This document shows, in pieces, positions 1 to 6,401 of a stretch of DNA of 9,077 nt. The stretch comes from Accumulibacter sp. Lineage in GTDB: Bacteria > Pseudomonadota > Gammaproteobacteria > Burkholderiales > Rhodocyclaceae. A program made the position numbers and the translations under genes. Within the stretch, counting starts at the first letter, position 1. Each line of letters starts with the position of its first letter. Where the stretch lies: positions 1 to 9,077 of the forward strand of contig JAITAJ010000200.1 of NCBI GenBank assembly GCA_031284185.1, given 5' to 3'. The notes beneath the pieces are model-generated. The model was not told where the DNA came from, made no database searches, and worked only from the letters and a program-made list of their open reading frames with translations.

Positions 1-781
1 CGTAGGCTTTGATCAGCACCAGATGCCCGAGCGCGGCGAACAAGCCGATGGAAACGAACGCGAGCGCATGTCCCCAGTTTCGCGGCAGTATCCAGACATC
101 GGGAAGCACCACGGAGAACAGCACGGTGCCGACCAGTCCGGCATAAAAGATCGAAGTGTAGGGGCTTTCCAGGTTGGCCAGGCGTCGCGTGACGATCTGA
201 TAGATGGCAAACGTGGTGGCATTCAGGATCGGCAGCAACGAGGCCCAGGCAAATACGCCGCTGCCGGGCCGGATGATGATGAGAACCCCCGCGAAGCTGC
301 ACAGGATGGCGATCCAGCGTGCCGGTTCCACCTTTTCCTTGAGGAAAAAGACCGACATCAGGGTAACGAACAGGGGAGTCAGGTACGAAATGGCCGTCGC
401 TTCCGCGAGCGGCATGAATTTGATGGCGCTGATGAAGAGCACGGAACCGAGCAGCAGCAACAGGCCGCGCAAGACCTGTTCCGCCGGGCGCTTCGTGCGT
501 ATCAGCCGGCTGCGGTAGCGCGGTCCGAGCAGGACGACGACGATCAGCAGATGGAAGGCAAAGCGCGACCAGACGATGAGCGATACCGGATAAAAGGCCG
601 TCAGATATTTGGCCAGGGAATCGGTGGCGCTGAAGAAGAACACCGCGATCAGCACCATCAGCACGCCTCTGGAGACGTCCGAACCGGCGAGGTATCCGGT
701 TCTACCGGCGCCTGTCGGATGAAGGGAATGACCGAACAGACGGCTGAGGCTGAAACGAGGCCGGCGGGTGGGTGGGGGCAT
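1..781 (-). CDS. EamA/DMT-family transporter, 3' end outside window
   Basis: Inner-membrane carrier of the drug/metabolite transporter superfamily (EamA/RhaT type); members usually export amino acids, metabolites or drugs, and the substrate cannot be read from this sequence. The minus-strand frame is open from the ATG at 781 to the window edge, giving 260 codons. Hydrophobic segments begin at about residue 41 (VLMVLIAVFFFSATDSLAKY), and the EamA hallmark MPLAEATAISYLTPLFVTLM is followed by FFLKEKVEPARW and a membrane segment ending in IIIRPG. A second EamA repeat begins after that and is cut off. The usual length is about 290-300 residues, so roughly 40-50 residues should be missing. The ATG at 781 gives about 40 polar residues before the first membrane segment and has no clear Shine-Dalgarno; internal starts (GTG 664, ATG 658) are possible. 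It follows dctM in the same direction with a 200-bp gap and probably has its own promoter. Confidence 0.88.
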   Translation of the reverse strand, partial: MPPPTRRPRFSLSRLFGHSLHPTGAGRTGYLAGSDVSRGVLMVLIAVFFFSATDSLAKYLTAFYPVSLIVWSRFAFHLLIVVVLLGPRYRSRLIRTKRPAEQVLRGLLLLLGSVLFISAIKFMPLAEATAISYLTPLFVTLMSVFFLKEKVEPARWIAILCSFAGVLIIIRPGSGVFAWASLLPILNATTFAIYQIVTRRLANLESPYTSIFYAGLVGTVLFSVVLPDVWILPRNWGHALAFVSIGLFAALGHLVLIKAY

Positions 782-813
782 GGACTGGAACGGACATCAC
801 ATTTGAAACCGCC

Positions 814-819
814 ATTTTA
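814..819 (-). promoter_or_regulatory. Candidate -10 box for the EamA transporter gene
   Basis: Read on the minus strand this is TAAAAT, matching five of six sigma-70 -10 positions. It lies about 33 bases upstream of the ATG at 781. The hexamer 17 bases further upstream (TTCGCG) matches only three of six -35 positions, so this is a weak call resting on position and the -10 match. Confidence 0.3.
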
Positions 820-830
820 ATGGAATCGGC

Positions 831-897
831 TTGCGGCGCGAAGCCGCTCAGAGGACAGTTTCAGAGACAGAAGACAGATCCGTTTGCGGCACGAAGC
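831..897. repeat. Two near-identical 14-bp direct repeats (TTGCGGCRCGAAGC)
   Basis: The 14-base word occurs at 831-844 (with G) and 884-897 (with A), 53 bases apart on the plus strand, in the gap between the transporter gene and dctM. The first copy runs into a 5-bp inverted repeat (GCGGC/GCCGC, 833-847). Function unknown; they may be relics of an intergenic repeat element. Confidence 0.5.
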
Positions 898-948
898 GCC
901 GGAGAAAGGACGCAAAACCGAGCGCTGGGGTTTTTTCTGTCTTCTGTC
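866..948. repeat. 13-bp inverted repeat downstream of dctM
   Basis: GACAGAAGACAGA at 866-878 is the exact reverse complement of TCTGTCTTCTGTC at 936-948; the 57 bases between contain one of the TTGCGGCRCGAAGC repeats. The pair lies 34-116 bases past the dctM stop, so it could fold in the operon's 3' transcript. There is no T-tract in the right place for a standard terminator on the minus strand. It could also mark the ends of a small degenerate mobile repeat. Confidence 0.45.
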
Positions 949-981
949 GTCTTTCTGGGATTTTCCTCTGACTCGATTCCC

Positions 982-2256
982 TCACTTCAGCGCGTAGGGC
1001 AGTACGGTGATGAACCAGGGGAACAAGGTCAGGAGGATCAGGGTGAACAGCAAGGCCCCCAGATACGGCAAGGACGCTTTCATCACCTGCTCGATCGGCA
1101 CCTTGGTGATCGCGCTGGCGACGAACAGGTCGAGTCCGACGGGCGGCGTGATGCAGCCGATAGCCAGGTTGACCACCATCAGCACGCCGAAAAACAACGG
1201 GTCGATGCCCAGCGTCTTGGCCACCGGCAGGAAGATCGGCGTCAGGATGACCACCGCCGCCGAAGCGTTGACCATCGTTCCGGCGACCAGCAACAGGATG
1301 TTGAGCGCCAGCAGGAACATGATCGGCGACGAGGTGACCGATACCACGAATTCGCCGAGACGATGAGGTATTTGCAGGCTGGTGAGCAGCCAGCCGAAGA
1401 CGTTGGCCGCGCCGACCAGGAACATGATCATCGTCGTGCCGATCACCGCCTGGAAGATGATCTGCGGGAAATCCCTGAATTTCAGTTCCTTGAAAATGAA
1501 CAGTCCGACGAGAATTCCATAGACCACCGCCACCGCCGCGGCTTCGGTCGGCGTGAAGATGCCGCCGTAAATGCCGCCGATGATGATTACCGGGGTCATC
1601 AGCGCGAAGAACGAATCCTTGAAGGCGCTGACCACGCCCGTTACCGAGAATTCTCCGTCGGACGGAAGACCGCGTTTTTTCGCCAGGTACCAGCTGACGG
1701 CCATCATCGACAACCCCATCATGGTTCCCGGAATGAAGCCGCCGACGAACAGGTCGCCGATCGAGGTGTCGGCAATGACGCCGAAGACGACCATGGTGAT
1801 CGACGGCGGAATGACGATGCCGACCACACCGCTGGAGGCCACGACGCCCGTGGCCCACTCACGCCCGTAGCCCTTCTTTTCCATGGCGTTGACCATGGTG
1901 GTTCCAAGCGCCGCCGTCGTCGCCGCCGATGAACCCGATATCGCGGCGAAGAAGCAACCGGAAACCGATACCGTCTGCGCCAGACCGCCGCGGAACGAGC
2001 CTACCAGCGACAGCGAGAAGTTCACCAAACGTTGCGTCACACCGCCCGCCGACATGAAGGAACCGGCGAGCATGAAGAAAGGCACGGCCATGAAGGCGAA
2101 CGAGTCGACGCCCGAGAACATGATCTGGGAGATCATGACCAGCGGCTTGTCCATGAAGAAGAACAGGATCGCCGCTACCGACAGGCAGAGCGTGTAGGCG
2201 ACCGGCACGCCGAGAAACGTCAGGCCGAGAAAGATTCCCAATAGTACGTAATCCAT
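982..2256 (-). CDS. dctM: TRAP transporter large permease DctM
   Basis: Large membrane subunit of a tripartite ATP-independent periplasmic transporter. It forms the ion-coupled translocation path and works with DctQ, taking substrate from the periplasmic protein DctP. The 424-residue length is typical of the family (about 425) and the protein is hydrophobic throughout, about a dozen membrane segments. Visible signatures are AVPFFMLAGSFM (57-68), the small-residue stretch SGSSAATTAALGTTMVNAM (107-125), VGIVIPPSI (145-153) and CITPPVGLDLF near the C terminus; the last two resemble the paired re-entrant hairpin tips of this fold. The ATG at 2256 has a GGGGGA Shine-Dalgarno five bases upstream. 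It starts 15 bases after dctQ ends and is the last gene of the operon. No canonical terminator follows. Confidence 0.95.
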   Translation of the reverse strand: MDYVLLGIFLGLTFLGVPVAYTLCLSVAAILFFFMDKPLVMISQIMFSGVDSFAFMAVPFFMLAGSFMSAGGVTQRLVNFSLSLVGSFRGGLAQTVSVSGCFFAAISGSSAATTAALGTTMVNAMEKKGYGREWATGVVASSGVVGIVIPPSITMVVFGVIADTSIGDLFVGGFIPGTMMGLSMMAVSWYLAKKRGLPSDGEFSVTGVVSAFKDSFFALMTPVIIIGGIYGGIFTPTEAAAVAVVYGILVGLFIFKELKFRDFPQIIFQAVIGTTMIMFLVGAANVFGWLLTSLQIPHRLGEFVVSVTSSPIMFLLALNILLLVAGTMVNASAAVVILTPIFLPVAKTLGIDPLFFGVLMVVNLAIGCITPPVGLDLFVASAITKVPIEQVMKASLPYLGALLFTLILLTLFPWFITVLPYALK

Positions 2257-2271
2257 GTTTTTCCCCCGGCC

Positions 2272-2769
2272 TCAGCCATGAGCTTCTTCGCGTTTCGTGT
2301 CTTCGCCCTTGAACAGGCGGAGGGTATCCCGGATCAGGTACAGGAACATGAGCACCGAGCTGATCGGAATGATGGCATAGACATAGCTCATCGAGAGTCC
2401 CATGCCGGGCGATTCCTGGAAAGTCATGGTCTCGGCCATCCGGTAGCCCTGTGTGAACAGGATGCCGACGAACACGTAGCCGCACGCCAGCGAGAGCGCC
2501 GACAACAGTTTTCCGATGAGGGTTCCCTTGAAATAATTCGGCAGGAACTCGACCGCGAGGTGCCCCGACTCGCCCATGATCAGGGCCGATCCGAGGAAGA
2601 CCACATAGACGAACAGATAACGCGCCAGCTCCTCCGACCATTCGGGCGTGTAGTCGAAACCGTAGCGCGAGATGACCTGCGCGAAGATGGTAATCAGCAT
2701 GACCATCATCGCAATGCACGAGAACCAGTACAGAACCCATCTGACCTTGCCAAGAATCGCATCCAGCAT
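2272..2769 (-). CDS. dctQ: TRAP transporter small permease DctQ
   Basis: Small inner-membrane subunit of the TRAP transporter, a partner and scaffold for DctM that shapes the docking surface for DctP. It has 165 residues and four hydrophobic segments (about 12-33, 47-66, 85-105 and 127-147), as expected. The family signature QVISRYGF followed by PEWSEELARYLFVYVVFLGS and then GESGHLAVEFLP is clear. The C-terminal tail is charged and cytoplasmic-like. The ATG at 2769 has an AAGGGG Shine-Dalgarno six bases upstream. It lies 57 bases downstream of dctP, across a strong hairpin, and 15 bases upstream of dctM, so it is cotranscribed with dctM and probably expressed at a lower level than dctP. Confidence 0.93.
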   Translation of the reverse strand: MLDAILGKVRWVLYWFSCIAMMVMLITIFAQVISRYGFDYTPEWSEELARYLFVYVVFLGSALIMGESGHLAVEFLPNYFKGTLIGKLLSALSLACGYVFVGILFTQGYRMAETMTFQESPGMGLSMSYVYAIIPISSVLMFLYLIRDTLRLFKGEDTKREEAHG

Positions 2770-2785
2770 CGTATTCCCCTTGACA

Positions 2786-2815
2786 CAGAAACCCGGACTG
2801 CCGTCCGGGTTTCTG
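2786..2815 (-). promoter_or_regulatory. Perfect 13-bp hairpin between dctP and dctQ
   Basis: CAGAAACCCGGAC (2786-2798) pairs perfectly with GTCCGGGTTTCTG (2803-2815) around a four-base loop. It begins 11 bases after the dctP stop and ends 16 bases before the dctQ start. On the minus strand no T-run follows, so a full stop of transcription is unlikely. Its place fits an intercistronic element that stabilises the dctP message or causes partial termination, giving more binding protein than permease; that role is inferred. Confidence 0.7.
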
Positions 2816-2826
2816 GTTGGATTCGC

Positions 2827-3798
2827 TTACTCCAGCGCCTTGATCTTGTCGACGTTTTCCTGACCGACCGTCTTGGCAAGTTCCTTGTAAACCGATTGTG
2901 TGGCTTCGATGAACGGTTTGCGGTCGACTTCGATGACCTCCATCTTGCCCGTTGCCCTGATCTTGTCCCAGAAGCCGCTGTCCTCTTCTTCGGATTTCTT
3001 GCGCTGCCAGGCGATCGATTCGGTCGCGGCCGACTGGATGATGGCCTGCTGTTCAGGCGTCAGTTTCTTCCAAATGGCCATGGAGATGAGTATCGGCTCC
3101 GGCGCGTAGGCGTGACCCGTCAGCGAGGCGTATTTCTGCACCTCATAGAAGCGCTTCGTGTAGATGTGCGCGCTGGGGTTCTCCTGCCCGTCGACGACGC
3201 CCGTCTGCATCGCCGAATAGAGTTCGGCCAAGGCCATCGGCGTCGGCGAGGCGCCCAGCGCCTTGATCATTTCCACGTAAACCTTGTTGTTCATCACGCG
3301 AATCTTCAGCCCCTTCATGTCGCTGGGCGTCTTGATCGGCCTGACGTTGTTGGTCATGTGCCGGATACCGTTTTCCATGTAACCGAGCAGCTTGATTCCC
3401 TTGGCTTCCAGCGGCTTGCCCAGTTCCATGCCGATGCTGTCCAGCGTCTTGTAGGCATGTGCCCGATCCTTGAACAGGAACGGCATGTCGAAAATGGCCA
3501 TCTGTGGCTGGAAGGTGCCCAACTCGGCCGTTCCGGTCAGCGTCATGTCGATGGTCCCGTAGATCACGCCTTCGATCAGTTCCTTTTGCGTGCCCAGTTG
3601 GGATGACGGGAAAACCTTGACCTCGATGTCGCCCTTCGATTTTTCCTTCACCAGTTCGGCGAAATGATCCGCTCCCATCCCGTATGGATTGGTCGACTCC
3701 GCGATATGCCCCAGCTTCAGAACCGTCGCCGCCACCGCTGAACCGGAGAGCGCCAGCGAAAATGCGATTGCCTTCAGAAACAAAAACCGTTTTTTCAT
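2827..3798 (-). CDS. dctP: TRAP transporter substrate-binding protein DctP
   Basis: Periplasmic solute-binding protein that captures a carboxylate substrate and hands it to DctQM. It has 323 residues, normal for the family (about 320-340). The N terminus is a Sec signal peptide: MKKR, a hydrophobic core (5-18) and a likely cleavage after AVA or AVAA at 23/24. DctP landmarks include GHIAES (30-35), GTIDMT (81-86), MPFLFKD (105-111), NNVRPIKTPSDMKGLKIRVM (150-169) and ELYSAMQTGVVDGQENP (192-208). Arg167 in KIRVM corresponds to the arginine that binds the substrate carboxylate in this family; Arg146 may be the second. The dicarboxylate is likely but the exact ligand cannot be read. The reading frame extends upstream to 3936, but the start at 3798 is chosen because it has an AAGGGA Shine-Dalgarno and begins the signal peptide. 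Confidence 0.95.
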   Translation of the reverse strand: MKKRFLFLKAIAFSLALSGSAVAATVLKLGHIAESTNPYGMGADHFAELVKEKSKGDIEVKVFPSSQLGTQKELIEGVIYGTIDMTLTGTAELGTFQPQMAIFDMPFLFKDRAHAYKTLDSIGMELGKPLEAKGIKLLGYMENGIRHMTNNVRPIKTPSDMKGLKIRVMNNKVYVEMIKALGASPTPMALAELYSAMQTGVVDGQENPSAHIYTKRFYEVQKYASLTGHAYAPEPILISMAIWKKLTPEQQAIIQSAATESIAWQRKKSEEEDSGFWDKIRATGKMEVIEVDRKPFIEATQSVYKELAKTVGQENVDKIKALE

Positions 3799-3867
3799 GA
3801 TGTATCCCTTGGTTGAAATAACTCGGCAAAAACAACAAAAAAAACCTTTCTTCAAGGCTCGTGGGGA

Positions 3868-3896
3868 ATTACACAATAGTAATACACAAAAGTCTA
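3868..3896 (-). promoter_or_regulatory. Sigma-70-like promoter of dctPQM
   Basis: On the minus strand, TAGACT (3896-3891, four of six -35 matches) is followed after exactly 17 bases by TGTAAT (3873-3868, five of six -10 matches). Transcription would start near 3861, leaving a leader of about 63 bases before dctP. The region is AT-rich against a GC-rich background. It implies that the TRAP genes are transcribed separately from hisGD. Confidence 0.6.
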
Positions 3897-3906
3897 TATC
3901 AGGTTT

Positions 3907-3918
3907 CACGATATCGTG
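3907..3918. promoter_or_regulatory. 12-bp palindrome CACGATATCGTG, candidate operator upstream of dctP
   Basis: A perfect palindrome 10 bases upstream of the dctP -35 box, centred about 51 bases before the inferred transcription start, where activator sites often lie. TRAP operons are often controlled by substrate-responsive regulators, but none is encoded nearby, so the binding protein is unknown. A shorter GC hairpin (GCCGC/GCGGC, 3921-3934) sits beside it towards hisD. Confidence 0.45.
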
Positions 3919-3982
3919 CAGCCGCCACGGCGGCAAAACGGGCCGCTCCGATCCAGAATCGCCGGCGGCTTCGGAAGCGCAA

Positions 3983-5302
3983 TCATATCTCCGGCCCGAT
4001 GCGGCACTCGGCGCTTCGCGCGTGCGCGGACAATCCCTCGCCCTCGGCCAGCACCGAAGCCACGCGCCCGAGCGTTCCGGCGGCTTCCCTGGAAACCCGG
4101 ATCAGACTGCTGCGTTTCTGGAAATCATAAACACCCAGCGGCGAGGAAAAACGCGCGCTGCCGGAAGTGGGCAGGACATGGTTGGGGCCGGCGCAGTAAT
4201 CGCCGAGCGACTCCGAACTGTAAGCGCCGATGAAAATGGCGCCGGCATTATGGATTCTGTCGACCCAGCGCTCGGCATCGGCGACCGACAATTCGAGGTG
4301 CTCGGGCGCGATGCGATTGGCGATGACGCAAGCCTCGTCGAGATCGCGTACCGTGATCAGCGCGCCACGCTTCTCCAGGGCGCCGCGGATGATCTCCCGG
4401 CGCGGCATCGCCGGCAGCCGCCTTTCGATCGACTCGGCGACGCGCTCGACGTAAGAAGCATCGGGACACAGCAGGATGGCCTGCGCCAGTTCATCGTGCT
4501 CGGCCTGCGAAAACAGGTCCATCGCCACCCAATCGGGATCGGTGCTGCCGTCGCAGACGATCAGGATCTCGGAAGGGCCGGCAAGCATGTCGATTCCGAC
4601 CACCCCGAAAACGCGGCGCTTGGCCGCGGCGACGTAGGCGTTGCCGGGGCCGACGATCTTGTCGACCGGAGCAATCGTCCGCGTGCCGTAGGCCAGCGCG
4701 CCGATCGCCTGGGCACCGCCGATGCAGAACACGCGGTCCACGCCGGCGATCGCCGCCGCCGCCAGCACCAGCGGATTGCGCTCGCCGTCCGGTGTCGGCA
4801 CGACCATGATCAACTCGCCGACGCCGGCGACCTTTGCCGGAATCGCGTTCATCAGCACCGAAGAAGGATAGGCGGCCTTGCCGCCCGGCACATAGAGACC
4901 CGCGCGGCCAAGCGGCGTCACTTTCTGTCCGAGCAGAGTCCCCGCCAGCGCGCCCTGCGTTTCCTCGTACTGCCAGCTTTGCAGCGGCTGGCGCCGATGG
5001 TAGGCATGGATGCGCTGCGCCGCCGTTTCCAGCGCCGTCCGCCGGGATTCCGGCAGAGTGTCCAGGGCGCGTTCCAGCATTTCGCGGGGCAGTTCCAACT
5101 CGGCCAGCGACGATGCCGACACGCGGTCGAAGCGACGGGTGTACTCCAGCACGGCCAGATCGCCCCGCGCCTTCACATCGGCCAGAATGGCGGCGACGGT
5201 CTGATCGACCGACGCATCCTGCGCCTCGTCGAAGGCGCGCAAGGCATCGAGCCTCTGCGAAAAATCCGCGTCACTCGAAGAAAACCGCCTGATGGCGATC
5301 AC
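3983..5302 (-). CDS. hisD: Histidinol dehydrogenase HisD
   Basis: Catalyses the last two steps of histidine synthesis, oxidising L-histidinol to L-histidine with two NAD+ in the cytoplasm; a zinc-dependent homodimer. The 439-residue length is normal (about 430-440). Expected residues are present: GPGNAYVAAAKR (218-229), zinc ligands Gln266 and His269 in FSQAEHDE, Asp368 in GDYCAGPNHVLPT, His427 in GLSAHARSAECR, and the general base pair Glu334-His335 in IAPEHLEL. The GTG start at 5302 overlaps the hisG TGA by four bases (GTGA), so the two genes are translationally coupled. In many betaproteobacteria hisC and hisB follow hisD; here the next gene, 184 bases on, is dctP. The protein looks intact. 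No canonical terminator was found after its stop. Confidence 0.97.
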   Translation of the reverse strand: MIAIRRFSSSDADFSQRLDALRAFDEAQDASVDQTVAAILADVKARGDLAVLEYTRRFDRVSASSLAELELPREMLERALDTLPESRRTALETAAQRIHAYHRRQPLQSWQYEETQGALAGTLLGQKVTPLGRAGLYVPGGKAAYPSSVLMNAIPAKVAGVGELIMVVPTPDGERNPLVLAAAAIAGVDRVFCIGGAQAIGALAYGTRTIAPVDKIVGPGNAYVAAAKRRVFGVVGIDMLAGPSEILIVCDGSTDPDWVAMDLFSQAEHDELAQAILLCPDASYVERVAESIERRLPAMPRREIIRGALEKRGALITVRDLDEACVIANRIAPEHLELSVADAERWVDRIHNAGAIFIGAYSSESLGDYCAGPNHVLPTSGSARFSSPLGVYDFQKRSSLIRVSREAAGTLGRVASVLAEGEGLSAHARSAECRIGPEI

Positions 5303-5943
5303 GGCTCGATCGCCCTGGCAATGGCATCCATGATCGGCGCCAGTTTTTCACGCTTGAGCTTGAGCGCCGCCTGATTGACGATCAGGCGCGACGAAATGTC
5401 GACGATGTGCTCGACGGCCACGAGTCTGTTGGCCTTCAGCGTTCCGCCCGTCGAAACCAGATCGACGATGGCGTCCGCCAGCCCGGCCAGCGGCGCCAGT
5501 TCCATCGACCCGTAAAGTTTGATCAGATCGACGTGGACACCCTTGGCCGCGAAATGCTCGCGAGCGATGTTGATATATTTGGTCGCCACTTTCAGGCGGG
5601 CGCCCTGGCGCACCGCCCGCTCGTAATCGAAACCGGCCGGGACGGCGACCATCATCCGGCACTTGGCGATCTTCAGGTCGAGCGGCTGATAGAGTCCTTC
5701 GCCGCCGTTTTCGATCAACACGTCCTTGCCTGCCACGCCGATGTCGGCGGCGCCGTACTGCACGTAAGTCGGCACGTCGGCAGCGCGCACGACGACCACG
5801 CGCACGTCGTCGCGGCTGGTCGGAATGATCAGCTTGCGCGAGCTTTCCGGGTTCTCCAGCGGCTCGATGCCGGCCGTGGCCAGCAGGGGCAGCGTTTCCT
5901 CGAAGATTCTGCCCTTCGACAGGGCGATGGTGATGCCATCCAC
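5299..5943 (-). CDS. hisG: ATP phosphoribosyltransferase, short form (HisG)
   Basis: Catalyses the first committed step of histidine synthesis, joining ATP and PRPP to give phosphoribosyl-ATP. The 214 residues match the short form (HisG_S), which lacks the C-terminal ACT-like regulatory domain of the roughly 300-residue long form. Short forms work in a complex with the HisRS-like regulator HisZ, which is not in this window and should be encoded elsewhere. Family landmarks are ITIALSKGRIFEETLPLL (4-21), YVQYGAADIGVAGKDVL (60-76) and the PRPP-binding loop DAIVDLVSTGGTLKANRL (157-174). The ATG at 5943 has only a weak Shine-Dalgarno-like GGGAAG about ten bases upstream. The end overlaps hisD by four bases. 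It lies 104 bases downstream of an hppA remnant. Confidence 0.96.
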   Translation of the reverse strand: MDGITIALSKGRIFEETLPLLATAGIEPLENPESSRKLIIPTSRDDVRVVVVRAADVPTYVQYGAADIGVAGKDVLIENGGEGLYQPLDLKIAKCRMMVAVPAGFDYERAVRQGARLKVATKYINIAREHFAAKGVHVDLIKLYGSMELAPLAGLADAIVDLVSTGGTLKANRLVAVEHIVDISSRLIVNQAALKLKREKLAPIMDAIARAIEP

Positions 5944-5970
5944 GGCGAGCTTCCCGCGTGAAAGAAACGA

Positions 5971-5976
5971 ATTCTA
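5971..5976 (-). promoter_or_regulatory. Candidate -10 box for hisGD
   Basis: TAGAAT on the minus strand, five of six sigma-70 -10 matches, 27 bases before the hisG start. The hexamer 17 bases upstream (ATGCCG) is a poor -35 and falls inside a GC hairpin, so the promoter would be weak or activator-dependent. No histidine-codon leader peptide is visible in this gap. Confidence 0.35.
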
Positions 5977-5982
5977 CCGTAA

Positions 5983-6012
5983 GCGCCGGCGGGCGGCATC
6001 GACCGCCGGCGC
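5983..6012. repeat. 10-bp GC-rich inverted repeat between hppA remnant and hisG
   Basis: GCGCCGGCGG (5983-5992) pairs with CCGCCGGCGC (6003-6012) around a ten-base loop. On the minus strand it follows the hppA-remnant stop by 35 bases but has no T-run, so it is not a standard terminator. It may be a damaged terminator or a structure that limits read-through into hisG. Confidence 0.5.
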
Positions 6013-6047
6013 GCAGTCTTCTTTCCGGGACTACGGCGACCCGAAGA

Positions 6048-6401
6048 TCACTGTTCGATGCGCATGCCGTAGAAGCTGCGATAGACGAAAGTCAGATTGA
6101 GCGCAAGGAAGATGTCGAACATCCCCTTCTGCGCGTACAACGTGCAGATGGCCGCGACCCGCTGGCTGTCTTCGACGCTGGCCCTGGTCAGCCCTTCGTC
6201 GAGCTTCATGTCCTGCTCGATGAACTCCACCGCGCGGTACGCGCCGGTCACGCCGTAGGTCTCGAAACCATCTGCCGTCGGACCGGCCGAGTCGCCGGCG
6301 TTGTCGCTCGTGCAGTCGGCGATCACGCCCGGATTGCGCGAGTCGTCCTTCTTGACCTTGAAAGGCGCCCACATCTTGCGCCCAGGCGTGCCTGTCATCA
6401 T
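6048..6401 (-). pseudogene. hppA remnant with two internal deletions
   Basis: A 117-codon open frame stitched from three parts of a membrane pyrophosphatase. From the N terminus these are a pyrophosphate-binding region with RNPGVIAD and DNAGDSAGPTADGFETYGVT; the segment YRAVEFIEQDMKL to GMFDIFLA; and the last residues LNLTFVYRSFYGMRIEQ. The last two parts match the hppA end at the right of the window, with 14 differences in 129 compared bases. Against that copy, exactly 360 bases (120 codons, including the GGAWDNAKK and GDTVGDPFKDT motifs) are missing, with a 9-bp repeat at the breakpoint. A second, larger deletion must lie between GYGVT-like sequence and AYRAVEF (near 6241-6249), because those motifs are far apart in intact enzymes. 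Most membrane segments and catalytic residues are gone, so pumping is impossible. Its ATG overlaps the decayed vapC stop. Confidence 0.85.

Noticed and set aside
23..820. 265-codon plus-strand frame at the left end
   Set aside because: It is the antisense shadow of the EamA transporter, whose minus-strand frame gives a clear membrane protein.
914..936. AAAACC/GGTTTT stem with T6 as a plus-strand terminator
   Set aside because: It would act only on plus-strand transcripts, but no plus-strand gene ends here, and the stem is six mostly A-T pairs with a nine-base loop.
848..2740. Minus-strand frames 848-1858 and 1859-2740 overlapping dctM and dctQ
   Set aside because: These are shifted-frame shadows of the TRAP permease genes; the true frames have membrane segments and family motifs.
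3837..3857. Hairpin plus eight T residues in the dctP leader as an attenuator (minus strand)
   Set aside because: The stem CCTT/AAGG has only four pairs, too weak to call, although the T-run is real.
772..5374. Very long plus-strand open frames (772-1932, 2278-3606, 3689-5374)
   Set aside because: They lie antisense to dctM, dctQ/dctP and hisD/hisG, are rich in Arg, His, Gln and Asp in a way typical of the reverse strand of GC-rich genes, and show no recognisable domain.
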